Below the pieces are notes generated by a model that was not told where the DNA came from, ran no database searches, and was given only the letters and a program-made list of their open reading frames with translations. The translations under genes and the position numbers were made by a program. Below, piece by piece: positions 17,232 to 25,766 of a stretch of DNA of 64,000 bases (its first letter is position 1; each line of letters opens with the position of its first letter). The DNA lies in the NCBI GenBank assembly GCA_910574015.1, contig CAJSYQ010000003.1:1-64000 (forward strand), written 5' to 3'. The DNA is from Eubacteriaceae bacterium. Its GTDB lineage: Bacteria; Bacillota; Clostridia; Lachnospirales; Lachnospiraceae.

Positions 17232-18806
17232 ATGAAGATTAAGACAAAATTGATTCTGATGGAAATGATTTCTCTGTTTATTCTCACCGCACTGCTGATC
17301 GTATGCAGCATACGGATCACAGTTCGTGAGATGAACAGCCGGGTGAGGGAGACACTGGAAGTTGCTGTTACCGGCTATAATGGTTATGTGGGATATTTGG
17401 AAGGTGAGGGGATCACTCTTGTGGCGTATGACGGGGATACGGTAGTCAGCAGTTCAACCCCGGAAATGTTTGGAGAAAAGGCCAGCGATGTAGTTGTGCA
17501 GAAGGTGATCGAGAATGGGGAGACCTATTTTTCGGATGATGTCGTGATCAATGGACAGGTATATTATGGGCTGTATCAAATGACGGACCGCGGTATGGTG
17601 CTGGCCGGAGAGCCCAAGGAGGGGGTTGACCAGTTTATCAAAGAAACCGTGGTCACTCTTGTTATAGTCGGCGTGATCGCCTATGTGCTCTGTCTGATCA
17701 TCGCGATATTGATCTCAAATTCCATTGCTTCGCGGATCCGCAAGACGTCTAAGAGGGTAGAGACGCTGGCCAGAGGCGATCTGAGCGCGCCAGTGGAGGA
17801 GGTTTCCAAGAAGAAGAGCCGAAATGAAATTGAGATCATTAATAGCGCTGTTTCTGATCTGCACAGGCAGTTGAAGATCATTGTTTCCGTTATCGCGAAA
17901 CAGACCGAGCAGCTCAACAGCAGCAATCTGAAATTTTCCAAGAGATTTATCCATATCGCAGACAGTGTCAGCAGTGTAGATAATGCGATGGAGGAGATTG
18001 CCCAGGGAAGCATATCCCAGGCTCAGGAGACGTCATCTGCCAGCGAACAGGTCACCGAGATGGCAGATGTCATCGTGCGGAATGTGGACAATACGAAGAA
18101 GCTGGAGGAGGCGGTTTCTTCCATGACAGGATTGTCCAGAAGGGTAGATGAGATCCTCCGTGAACTTGCTGCTATCAACCAGCAGACATCTTCTGATATC
18201 GGGCAGGTGGCGGATCAGACAAGAGCTACCAATGTCTCGGCGGAGAGCATTGAAGAGGCCGTGGAGATGATTCAGAATATTGCAGAACAGACCAGCCTGC
18301 TGTCACTAAATGCCTCGATTGAGGCTGCCAGGGCGGGAGAGGCAGGGAAGGGATTTGCTGTTGTGGCAGAGGAAATTCGCCAGCTGGCAGAGGAATCTGC
18401 TGAAAGTGCAGGTGAGATTGAAGAAATCGTGAAGGAGCTTTTGAATAATTCCAGCGTAAGCGTAGCTACTATGAAAAAGGTAAATCAGGCGGTGGTTTCC
18501 CAGAAAGTGAAGCTGGAGGACACCAGGGAGGCTTTCCAGGGGCTGCAGAAAGGCATGGGAGATGTGGCATCTGTTTCTGACAGCATCTATGAGCAGACGG
18601 GACTGCTGGAGAAGCAGAAAGACATTATCCATGGGGTGGTGGAACAGCTGGCTGCCATTTCTGAACAGAACGCAGCATCCACCCAGCAGACCAGCGCCAG
18701 TATGCAGAGCCTGTCATCGGCTGTGTCGGAATGTCATAAAGAGACGGAGAGACTTTCTGAACTCAGCGAAGACCTGAGCCGCCAGACAAAGAGGTTTACA
18801 CTGTAG
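17232..18806 (+). CDS. Methyl-accepting chemotaxis protein
   Basis: 524 residues from ATG 17232 (aaggacgaagg upstream). Topology: helix near residues 7-29, a sensor of about 110 residues with single-Cache character ([20 protein letters not shown]), a second helix ([20 protein letters not shown]), HAMP, and a long cytoplasmic coiled coil with the hairpin tip ([20 protein letters not shown] and [20 protein letters not shown]). It senses an unknown small molecule and controls CheA. It implies the cell is motile or uses chemosensory signalling. Confidence 0.94.
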   Translation: MKIKTKLILMEMISLFILTALLIVCSIRITVREMNSRVRETLEVAVTGYNGYVGYLEGEGITLVAYDGDTVVSSSTPEMFGEKASDVVVQKVIENGETYFSDDVVINGQVYYGLYQMTDRGMVLAGEPKEGVDQFIKETVVTLVIVGVIAYVLCLIIAILISNSIASRIRKTSKRVETLARGDLSAPVEEVSKKKSRNEIEIINSAVSDLHRQLKIIVSVIAKQTEQLNSSNLKFSKRFIHIADSVSSVDNAMEEIAQGSISQAQETSSASEQVTEMADVIVRNVDNTKKLEEAVSSMTGLSRRVDEILRELAAINQQTSSDIGQVADQTRATNVSAESIEEAVEMIQNIAEQTSLLSLNASIEAARAGEAGKGFAVVAEEIRQLAEESAESAGEIEEIVKELLNNSSVSVATMKKVNQAVVSQKVKLEDTREAFQGLQKGMGDVASVSDSIYEQTGLLEKQKDIIHGVVEQLAAISEQNAASTQQTSASMQSLSSAVSECHKETERLSELSEDLSRQTKRFTL

Positions 18807-18821
18807 TGTACTTTGCGATGA

Positions 18822-18850
18822 TTGACTTCTCAGGGAAACTCATTTATAAT
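18822..18850 (+). promoter_or_regulatory. Strong promoter of gpmI
   Basis: TTGACT at 18822-18827 and a consensus TATAAT at 18845-18850, spaced exactly 17 bases. Confidence 0.8.
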
Positions 18851-18888
18851 AGGTCAGTAGAAGCAATTGACGAAAGGAGCTTGGGAAC

Positions 18889-20436
18889 ATGAGTAAGAAA
18901 CCAACAGTATTGATGATTCTAGACGGTTATGGCTTAAATGACAAAACAGAGGGGAATGCAGTGGCAGAGGCGAAAACTCCGGTGATGGACAGCCTGATGA
19001 GGGATTGCCCTTTTGTAAAGGGGAATGCCAGTGGACTGGCAGTGGGACTTCCGGATGGACAGATGGGAAATTCTGAGGTGGGACACCTGAACATGGGTGC
19101 CGGCCGTATTGTATATCAGGAACTGACAAGGATCACCAAGGAGATTGAGGATGGTGTATTCTTTGAAAATGAGGCACTGGTGGCAGCCATGGAGAATTGC
19201 AGGAAGAATCATTCCGATCTTCATCTTTTCGGACTTTTGTCCGATGGCGGTGTACACAGCCACAATACCCATATGTATGCACTTCTTGAGATGGCAAAGA
19301 GGAACGGCATTGAAAATGTATATCTTCATGCTTTTCTGGATGGCCGCGATACTCCTCCGGCATCGGGTAAAGATTTTGTCAAAGAGGCGATGGAGAAGAT
19401 GGACGAGATCGGCGTCGGTCAGGTGGCGACGGTGATGGGTCGTTATTATGTAATGGACCGGGACAACCGCTGGGATCGTGTGGAAAAAGCTTACAATGCA
19501 CTGGTTCTGGGTGAGGGAGAGGAAGCGGCATGTGGTCTTTGCGCCGTTCAGAATTCCTACGATAAAGACGAGACAGATGAGTTTGTAAAGCCTACTGTGA
19601 TCATGAAGGATGATAAGCCGGTGGCGACGGTAAAGGAAAAGGATTCCATTATTTTCTATAATTTCCGGCCGGACCGGGCTCGTGAGATTACCCGTGCCTT
19701 TTGCGATGACAAGTTTGATGGTTTTGAGAGAAAGAATGGGTTCTTTCCCACTACATTTATTGCCTTTACGGAATATGATGTGACGATCCCGAATAAGATC
19801 GTTGCTTTTCATAAGGTAGAGATCACAAATACCTTCGGAGAATTTCTGGCAAAGAAGGGATTAAAGCAGCTTCGCACAGCAGAGACAGAGAAGTATGCCC
19901 ACGTTACCTTTTTCTTTAATGGAGGGATTGAAGAGCCGAATGAGGGAGAAGAGCGCCTGCTTGTAAATTCCCCTAAAGTGGCGACCTATGATCTCCAGCC
20001 GGAGATGAGCGCATATAAAGTATGTGACGGACTGGTTGATGCCATCAGATCCGATAAGTATGATGTGATCATTATCAATTTTGCCAATCCGGATATGGTT
20101 GGCCACACCGGGATTGAGGATGCTGCCATCAAGGCAGTAGAGGCCGTGGACGAGTGTGTCGGAAGGGCAGTGGAGGCCATAAAGGAAGTGGATGGCCAGA
20201 TGTTTATCTGTGCGGATCACGGAAATGCCGAACAGCTGGTGGATTATGATTCCGGTGCCCCCTTTACTGCACATACCATTAACCCGGTACCGTTTATTCT
20301 TGTGAATTACGATGACAAGTATACACTCCGTGAGGGAGGGTGTCTTGCTGATATCGCCCCGACACTGATCCAGATGATGGGACTGCAGCAGCCAGAGGAG
20401 ATGACAGGAAAATCATTGTTGGTGGAAAAGGGCTGA
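18889..20436 (+). CDS. gpmI: 2,3-bisphosphoglycerate-independent phosphoglycerate mutase
   Basis: 515 residues, normal length. Alkaline-phosphatase superfamily enzyme that interconverts 3- and 2-phosphoglycerate in glycolysis with two Mn ions. Visible metal/active-site segments are LMILDGYGLND, QMGNSEVGHLNMGAGR (catalytic Ser), FLDGRDTPP, FRPDRAREI, NFANPDMVGHTG and CADHGNAEQ. Monocistronic from a strong promoter. Confidence 0.97.
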   Translation: MSKKPTVLMILDGYGLNDKTEGNAVAEAKTPVMDSLMRDCPFVKGNASGLAVGLPDGQMGNSEVGHLNMGAGRIVYQELTRITKEIEDGVFFENEALVAAMENCRKNHSDLHLFGLLSDGGVHSHNTHMYALLEMAKRNGIENVYLHAFLDGRDTPPASGKDFVKEAMEKMDEIGVGQVATVMGRYYVMDRDNRWDRVEKAYNALVLGEGEEAACGLCAVQNSYDKDETDEFVKPTVIMKDDKPVATVKEKDSIIFYNFRPDRAREITRAFCDDKFDGFERKNGFFPTTFIAFTEYDVTIPNKIVAFHKVEITNTFGEFLAKKGLKQLRTAETEKYAHVTFFFNGGIEEPNEGEERLLVNSPKVATYDLQPEMSAYKVCDGLVDAIRSDKYDVIIINFANPDMVGHTGIEDAAIKAVEAVDECVGRAVEAIKEVDGQMFICADHGNAEQLVDYDSGAPFTAHTINPVPFILVNYDDKYTLREGGCLADIAPTLIQMMGLQQPEEMTGKSLLVEKG

Positions 20437-20500
20437 TCCTAACAATGATTTAATATGGATTTAATTTTGATGTTAGCGCAACGGCGCAGGTGAATTAGTG

Positions 20501-20540
20501 ACGGTGTTAGTCTTAGGAAATTTCTTAGACTAACACCGTT
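20501..20540. terminator. Long hairpin between gpmI and the ABC transporter
   Basis: ACGGTGTTAGTCT (20501-20513) pairs perfectly with AGACTAACACCGT (20527-20539), and the inner bases extend the stem. The 3' side has TTTGAATTATT rather than a pure T run, so it may terminate weakly or in both directions. Confidence 0.65.
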
Positions 20541-20557
20541 TGAATTATTATAGCCAT

Positions 20558-20587
20558 TTGACTTAGCCAGGTGTTATCTGTTAAACT
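20558..20587 (+). promoter_or_regulatory. Promoter of the ABC transporter operon
   Basis: TTGACT at 20558-20563 and TAAACT at 20582-20587, spaced 18 bases, just upstream of the ggagga site. Confidence 0.5.
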
Positions 20588-20619
20588 AAATAAAACGATG
20601 TTTTGGAATGGAGGAAGAG

Positions 20620-21534
20620 ATGGGAAATGTGATTGAGATACAGAATCTGTCCAAGAGCTTTGGCGAAGTAAAAGCGGTGCAGGATCTGAGCTTTCGGGTC
20701 AAGAAGGGGGAGCTGTTTGCCTTTCTCGGATTAAACGGGGCAGGAAAGAGTACGACGATATCGATTATGTGTGGACAGCTTACTAAAGATGCTGGTTCGA
20801 TCCGCATTGACGGTGCGGATCTGGACCACAGTGTGGATGCGATCAAACGGAATCTGGGAGTTGTATTTCAGAACTCCGTACTGGATAAGGCGCTGGGTGT
20901 ACGGGATAATCTGGAGAGCAGAGCGGCTCTATATGGCATTACTGGCAGGGCTTTTCATGAACGTCTCACTGAACTGGATGGACTTTTGGAATTTGGAGAG
21001 CTTCTGAAACGTCCGGTGGGGAAGCTTTCGGGGGGACAGAGGCGCAGGATTGACATTGCCCGCGCCCTGCTGCACCGTCCGAAGATATTGATTCTGGACG
21101 AGCCTACCACAGGGCTTGATCCTCAGAGCAGAAAGAAACTGTGGGATGTGGTTTCACAGTTGCGGAAGGATTCCAATATGACAGTATTTCTCACGACACA
21201 TTATATGGAAGAAGCTGCAGATGCAGATTATGTTATCATCCTGGATCATGGAAAAATATCTGCTGAGGGGACGCCGCTGCAGCTAAAAAATACTTATACT
21301 GGTGATTTTATTACATTATACGGGGTGGAGGAGAGCCAGATTTCCACCCTGGATCTGACTTATGAGACAATACGCGATGCATATCGTGTGGCGGTGCCGG
21401 ATACTTCGACTGCCACAAAACTGATCCTGGAGCATCCAGAACTCTTTCAGGACTATGAGATCACCAAGGGAAAGATGGATGATGTTTTTCTTGCCGTGAC
21501 AGGAAAGCAGCTAACAGGAGGTGTGAAAGAATGA
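20620..21534 (+). CDS. ABC transporter ATP-binding protein (drug/antibiotic export type)
   Basis: 304 residues from ATG 20620, since ggagga (20610-20615) overlaps the upstream ATG. Walker A GLNGAGKST, signature LSGGQRRR, Walker B ILILDEPTTGLDP and the TTHYMEEA H-loop are intact. The C-terminal extension of about 80 residues is typical of the DrrA/CcmA export group. It is coupled by a 4-base overlap to the permease. Substrate unknown. Confidence 0.94.
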   Translation: MGNVIEIQNLSKSFGEVKAVQDLSFRVKKGELFAFLGLNGAGKSTTISIMCGQLTKDAGSIRIDGADLDHSVDAIKRNLGVVFQNSVLDKALGVRDNLESRAALYGITGRAFHERLTELDGLLEFGELLKRPVGKLSGGQRRRIDIARALLHRPKILILDEPTTGLDPQSRKKLWDVVSQLRKDSNMTVFLTTHYMEEAADADYVIILDHGKISAEGTPLQLKNTYTGDFITLYGVEESQISTLDLTYETIRDAYRVAVPDTSTATKLILEHPELFQDYEITKGKMDDVFLAVTGKQLTGGVKE

Positions 21535-22436
21535 TTACTTTATTTGCATTGATAAAAAGGAATGGAAAATTGTTTTTCAAAGATAAGGGACTATTTTTTA
21601 CTTCCCTGGTCACACCGCTGATCCTTCTGGTGCTGTATGTTACATTTCTTGGAAATGTATACCGCGACAGCTTTGAGAGTTCGCTGGAAGAAGGATTTAC
21701 TGTGGCAGACGAGGTAATGAACGGTCTTGTGGGAGGAGAACTATTTTCTTCCCTTTTGGCAGTCTGCTGTGTGACTGTGGCCTTCTGTTCTAATATGCTG
21801 ATGGTGCAGGATAAGGTGTCAGGAGCCAGGAGTGATCTTACGATTGCCCCGGTGAGACCATCAGTACTGGCACTGGGCTACTATATTGCCACCTTTTTCT
21901 CTACCATGATCATCTGTCTTGCCGCCGCCGCTGCCGGCATGCTCTATCTGATGAACGTGGGATGGTATCTTAGCGCATCGGATATTCTCTTTATTCTTGC
22001 TGACGTATTTTTACTGGTGATGTTTGGAACAGCACTGTCCAGTATCGTCAACTTTTTTTTGTCATCCCAGGGGCAGATTTCGGCTGTGGGGACGGTTATC
22101 AGCGCAGGCTACGGTTTTATCTGCGGCGCCTATATGCCCATTTCAAATTTTGGAGAGGGACTGCAGAAGGTTCTTTCTTTTCTGCCGGGCACCTATGGCA
22201 CTTCCCTGATCCGCAATCATTCGATGCGGGGCGTATTTGCGGAAATGTCCGAGATTGGTTTTCCACCGGAAATCATAGAGGAGATCCGGGATGGAGTGGA
22301 CTGCAATTTATATTTTTATGGAGATAAGGTAGGCATGTCTGCCATGTATCTCATTCTTGGCGGATCTGTTATACTGCTGCTTGGAATCTATATCATGATG
22401 AACAGGCTGATGGGAAACCGTGCAAAGAGGGCATGA
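21531..22436 (+). CDS. ABC-2 type transporter permease
   Basis: 301 residues with six predicted membrane helices and the ABC-2 layout: a helix at about residues 22-42, a large extracellular loop, then five helices, with the conserved central region (FFLSSQGQISAVGTVISAGY). Membrane partner of the preceding ATPase; together they form a DrrAB-like exporter. It may help resist an envelope-active compound given the adjacent two-component system, which is inference. Confidence 0.92.
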   Translation: MITLFALIKRNGKLFFKDKGLFFTSLVTPLILLVLYVTFLGNVYRDSFESSLEEGFTVADEVMNGLVGGELFSSLLAVCCVTVAFCSNMLMVQDKVSGARSDLTIAPVRPSVLALGYYIATFFSTMIICLAAAAAGMLYLMNVGWYLSASDILFILADVFLLVMFGTALSSIVNFFLSSQGQISAVGTVISAGYGFICGAYMPISNFGEGLQKVLSFLPGTYGTSLIRNHSMRGVFAEMSEIGFPPEIIEEIRDGVDCNLYFYGDKVGMSAMYLILGGSVILLLGIYIMMNRLMGNRAKRA

Positions 22437-22567
22437 AACCATTTGAATTTTTGGTTCATTCTGTTACCGGGAAGGTCATCAGCATGCAGGGAACTGTACG
22501 GGAAGAGTTACCATTGATCCAGAGACGGATGAGGTTTTCGCATGGGATCTGCTTGTGCTGGAATGAG
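22433..22567 (+). pseudogene. Possible small coupled ORF with a one-base frameshift
   Basis: An ATG in a 4-base overlap with the permease stop opens a frame starting MKPFEFLVHSVTGKVISMQG. At the GGG run near 22489 the protein-like reading moves to another frame (NCTGRVTIDPETDEVFAWDL, then LVLE and stop at 22567), which ends 25 bases before an intrinsic terminator. One extra G would join the two into a 44-residue protein. The unshifted frame instead runs to 22729 through the terminator and the next promoter, which is not gene-like. I do not recognise the family. Confidence 0.3.
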
Positions 22568-22591
22568 ATTTTCGGGAGGATGGGAATCAGG

Positions 22592-22623
22592 GCTGTTCGG
22601 AGAGAACAGCTCTGTCTTTTTTT
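22592..22623 (+). terminator. Intrinsic terminator of the ABC transporter operon
   Basis: GCTGTTC (22592-22598), loop GGAGA, GAACAGC (22604-22610), then TCTGTCTTTTTTT. Confidence 0.8.
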
Positions 22624-22631
22624 AGAAAAAA

Positions 22632-22662
22632 TGCATAAAAAAGTATGCAAATATGATACAAT
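22632..22662 (+). promoter_or_regulatory. Promoter of the two-component system with a dyad over the -35 region
   Basis: TACAAT at 22657-22662 with TG at 22654-22655 makes an extended -10. The -35 region has no good match but holds a perfect dyad TGCATA-6 bases-TATGCA (22632-22649), a plausible operator for a regulator, possibly the response regulator itself. Confidence 0.5.
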
Positions 22663-22725
22663 AGTGAATTATGATAATCAGGTAAATGGCTTTCTGATAA
22701 AGGGTATGGGAAGGAGTAGTGTCAA

Positions 22726-23397
22726 ATGAACCGGATCTTAGTAGTGGAAGATGAAGAACCTATTGCAAACCTCATTCGAATGGGTCTGAAGAATGCCGGG
22801 TATCACTGTGATGTATCATATGACGGAGAAGACGGGGCCAATCGAATGCAGGCAGAGCATTATGATCTGTGCCTGCTTGATATCATGCTGCCTAAGGTAG
22901 ATGGATATGAACTGTTAGACTACGCAAAAAGCATGGATCTTCCCGTGATCTTCCTGACAGCGAAAGGACGGACTGAGGATAAGGTGAAGGGACTGAGAGC
23001 GGGAGCGGAAGATTATATTACAAAGCCCTTTGATGTCCTGGAGCTCCTTGCCAGGGTGGAGAGTGTGCTAAGGCGGTATGAAAAGACAGAGAACAGTATG
23101 GATATTATGGATCTGCATATTGACATAGCTTCCAGAACCGTGACGAAAAAGGGAATCCCTCTTCGTCTCACTTACAAAGAGTTTGATCTCCTGCTGCTGT
23201 TTGTACGCAATCCGGGGGTGGCTCTTTACCGGGAAGTGATCTACGAACATGTGTGGGAGAGCTCTTATATGGGAGACAGCCGGACAGTTGATCTTCATGT
23301 ACAGCGTCTTCGAAAAAAAGCCGGACTGGATAAGCAGATCGAGGCAGTCTATAAAGTCGGTTACCGTTTTTCCCTTTCCGATGAGGAAGAAAAATGA
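22726..23397 (+). CDS. OmpR/PhoB-family response regulator
   Basis: 223 residues. The receiver domain has the acidic pair near the N-terminus (VVEDEEPIANLIR), phospho-acceptor Asp in CLLDIMLPKVDGYELL, the switch Thr in VIFLTAKG and the Lys in YITKPFDVLEL. A winged-helix DNA-binding domain follows (LTYKEFDLLLLFVRNPG, YMGDSRTVDLHVQRLRKKAG). It forms a two-component pair with the next gene (4-base overlap). Confidence 0.95.
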   Translation: MNRILVVEDEEPIANLIRMGLKNAGYHCDVSYDGEDGANRMQAEHYDLCLLDIMLPKVDGYELLDYAKSMDLPVIFLTAKGRTEDKVKGLRAGAEDYITKPFDVLELLARVESVLRRYEKTENSMDIMDLHIDIASRTVTKKGIPLRLTYKEFDLLLLFVRNPGVALYREVIYEHVWESSYMGDSRTVDLHVQRLRKKAGLDKQIEAVYKVGYRFSLSDEEEK

Positions 23398-24866
23398 GAA
23401 TATTTTTTAAACAGTTCACTACCATGATGTGCGTGATGATCCTTTCTTTTATGGTGCTGGGGAATATACTGGTATTTACTGCCTTTGAAACTACCATCAG
23501 CAGGGAGACAGAACAGAATATAGAGGAAATGAAAATATTCCAGTACGCCATGCTTGCCTCGTTAGAAGGACTGCCCAAGGATTATCAGGCGGTGGATCTG
23601 GCTGCGGCGGAGATCGTTCAGTCCATCCAGCAGAGCCTGTATGGAGACCAGGGCGGAATCGTTCTTTATGATCAGGATAATACCGTAATCTGGCAGAATA
23701 GTGATTATCAGAGCCAGCTGCTGGGGAAGGACCGGGAGGGACATACAGGCGTCTGGCAGATTGCCAGTCACAATGGACATTATTATCTGGAATCCCTGTG
23801 TGAGATCAATAGTACGGCAGGAAAATATCTACTGGAGATACGCCGGAGCATCGATCATGTCTATCAGGACAGGGAACGGCTGTATGACAGGTACCAGCTG
23901 CTTCTCATTGCCGTTGCTGCCATTTTTGCTGTTGTTCTGCTGATCCTCTCTCTTCATTTTACACGTCCGGTCAGGAGACTTTCCCAGGCTACCCGGGCTT
24001 TTGCCGATGGCGATTACAAAAAGAGGGTGAAGATCAGGGGAAACGATGAGATGGCTGTGCTTGGCCTTGATTTTAACCGGATGGCATCACAACTGGAAGA
24101 GAGCATCCAGCAGCTGGAGGAGGAAGCGAGACGTCAGGAGGAATTTACGGCAGCTTTTTCCCATGAACTGAAAACCCCCCTTACTTCAATCATTGGATAT
24201 GCTGATATCCTGCGTTCCCATACAATGTCAGATGAGGAGAGGAGCCTCTCGGCAAACTATATTGTAGGGCAGGGGCGGAGACTGGAGAGGCTGGCTCTGA
24301 AAATGCTTGAGATGTCCTATATTGACGGACAGGAGATACACTTTCAGGAGAACACGGTTTCCATCCTTGCAGGCCAGGTACAGGGGATGACAGAAAAGAT
24401 ACGGAAAGAGAAGAATATCCTCCTGGAACTAAAGATCCAGGAGGGAGTGGTATACGGGGATCCAGACCTCCTTCTGTCTCTCTTTTCCAATCTGATCGAT
24501 AATGCCAGAAAGGCATGCGAAGTGGGAGGGACGATCCGGCTGGAGGGAGAGCCGAGTCAGGAGGGTTACTGTTTGTGCCTGACAGACAATGGGTGCGGAA
24601 TGCCGGAGGAAGAGATCTATAAGATCACAGAACCATTTTATATGATTGACAAGTCAAGGGCCAGAAAAGAAGGCGGTGCCGGGATTGGTATGGCGCTCTG
24701 CCAAAAAATCGTAAAAATGCATCATGCCCGGTGGGAGATCCGGAGCCGGGTAGGTGAGGGAACGAGCATACGGATATTTTTCCCTGATTCCGGAAGAATA
24801 CCGGATCAGGACAGTCAGAATAAGGTGGTGGGAAAGGATGAGCAGGTACAGGGAAAAATACCATGA
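23394..24866 (+). CDS. Membrane sensor histidine kinase
   Basis: 490 residues. Two membrane helices (about 11-30 and 167-187) flank an extracytoplasmic sensor of about 135 residues. HAMP, the HisKA H-box FSHELKTPLTSIIGYADIL, and the HATPase N/G boxes (NLIDNARKACEVGG, DNGCGMPEEE, GGAGIGMALCQKIV) follow. It phosphorylates the upstream regulator. The signal is unknown; a downstream VanY-like enzyme suggests the cell wall. Its end overlaps the next gene by 29 bases. Confidence 0.94.
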   Translation: MRIFFKQFTTMMCVMILSFMVLGNILVFTAFETTISRETEQNIEEMKIFQYAMLASLEGLPKDYQAVDLAAAEIVQSIQQSLYGDQGGIVLYDQDNTVIWQNSDYQSQLLGKDREGHTGVWQIASHNGHYYLESLCEINSTAGKYLLEIRRSIDHVYQDRERLYDRYQLLLIAVAAIFAVVLLILSLHFTRPVRRLSQATRAFADGDYKKRVKIRGNDEMAVLGLDFNRMASQLEESIQQLEEEARRQEEFTAAFSHELKTPLTSIIGYADILRSHTMSDEERSLSANYIVGQGRRLERLALKMLEMSYIDGQEIHFQENTVSILAGQVQGMTEKIRKEKNILLELKIQEGVVYGDPDLLLSLFSNLIDNARKACEVGGTIRLEGEPSQEGYCLCLTDNGCGMPEEEIYKITEPFYMIDKSRARKEGGAGIGMALCQKIVKMHHARWEIRSRVGEGTSIRIFFPDSGRIPDQDSQNKVVGKDEQVQGKIP

Positions 24867-25683
24867 CAGGAGAAAGAATCTTCATTTTAGACAGACTATA
24901 TATACTGTTATGGGAATATTTTTTATTATTGCCCTCTTTGGTGCGGCGATGGTATTTCCGGGTTATTACAGCCGGTTCTATGATCAGAATACGCTGAATC
25001 ATACCTCTTTTTCAGATGTCAATGTAACAACCTATGAGACATCTTACAATTCATTTGTTGAGAAACTACATGCTATTGCCAGAGCATGGCAGGAGGATAC
25101 CGGCATGCGGGCAGTCCGGACCAATGAACTGGAGGAAACGGCAAATCGGACCGAGCTGACAAGGATCGTGAAAAAGGAACTGGACAAGTTATATAAACTG
25201 GCAGTGTTGGAAAAGGAAATGAATCCCAAAGAAAAGCGTCTGGTCCAGTGGGAGAGATATACGATCTATGAGACAAAAGAATCGGGGGGGATGAAAGGGA
25301 TCAGTTTATGGAAACTGGTATACGAGACTTCAAAGAGAACGGTCACCATTTATCTGGATGAAGAATACCATAAGATTTATTATATGGAAATCCTTTATAA
25401 GGAAACAAAGACGGTATTTGATGTATCAGCTGTGCAAACGAAAGATGGATATAGCGGAGGCGGGGGCACTATTGAAAACTGCTGGCCCCTGATAATGGAA
25501 TATTATGATATTTCATCCTATCAAGAAGGAACCGTCAATTCATGGATCAACGATGGGCAGACAGCAGCGGTAGTGGAATTTGATGAAAAGTATCAGATCA
25601 GCTTTCTGTGTGAGGGGATAAACAGCATAGAATTTCAGGATTTCCGACTCGGACTTCCACTGGACAAAATGATACAATTTTGA
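24838..25683 (+). CDS. Uncharacterised membrane-anchored protein
   Basis: 281 residues from ATG 24838, preceded by gggaaagg and overlapping the kinase end. One N-terminal helix (YTVMGIFFIIALFGAAMVFP, about residues 22-41) is followed by a soluble extracytoplasmic part of about 240 residues with a helical stretch and a beta-rich second half. No family motif is recognised. Coupling to the two-component system suggests an accessory or target of the same signal, which is inference. Confidence 0.75.
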   Translation: MSRYREKYHDRRKNLHFRQTIYTVMGIFFIIALFGAAMVFPGYYSRFYDQNTLNHTSFSDVNVTTYETSYNSFVEKLHAIARAWQEDTGMRAVRTNELEETANRTELTRIVKKELDKLYKLAVLEKEMNPKEKRLVQWERYTIYETKESGGMKGISLWKLVYETSKRTVTIYLDEEYHKIYYMEILYKETKTVFDVSAVQTKDGYSGGGGTIENCWPLIMEYYDISSYQEGTVNSWINDGQTAAVVEFDEKYQISFLCEGINSIEFQDFRLGLPLDKMIQF

Positions 25684-25722
25684 CGGGGATTTGTGGGGAA
25701 TTGGTTACAGCTTACAGATATA

Positions 25723-25755
25723 CTTATCTCAGATTTAAAAAATCACTGAGATAAG
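25723..25755 (+). promoter_or_regulatory. Perfect inverted repeat overlapping the ribosome site of the VanY-like gene
   Basis: CTTATCTCAG (25723-25732) pairs exactly with CTGAGATAAG (25746-25755) over a 13-base A/T-rich loop. The 3' arm includes the first bases of the aaggagg ribosome site (25753-25759). It could be a protein operator or an RNA hairpin that limits translation. Confidence 0.6.
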
Positions 25756-25766
25756 GAGGAATTATT

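Noticed and set aside
22568-22729. Continuation of the 22433 frame to give a 98-residue protein
   Set aside because: It runs through an intrinsic terminator and the promoter of the two-component genes, and its sequence shows no family pattern.
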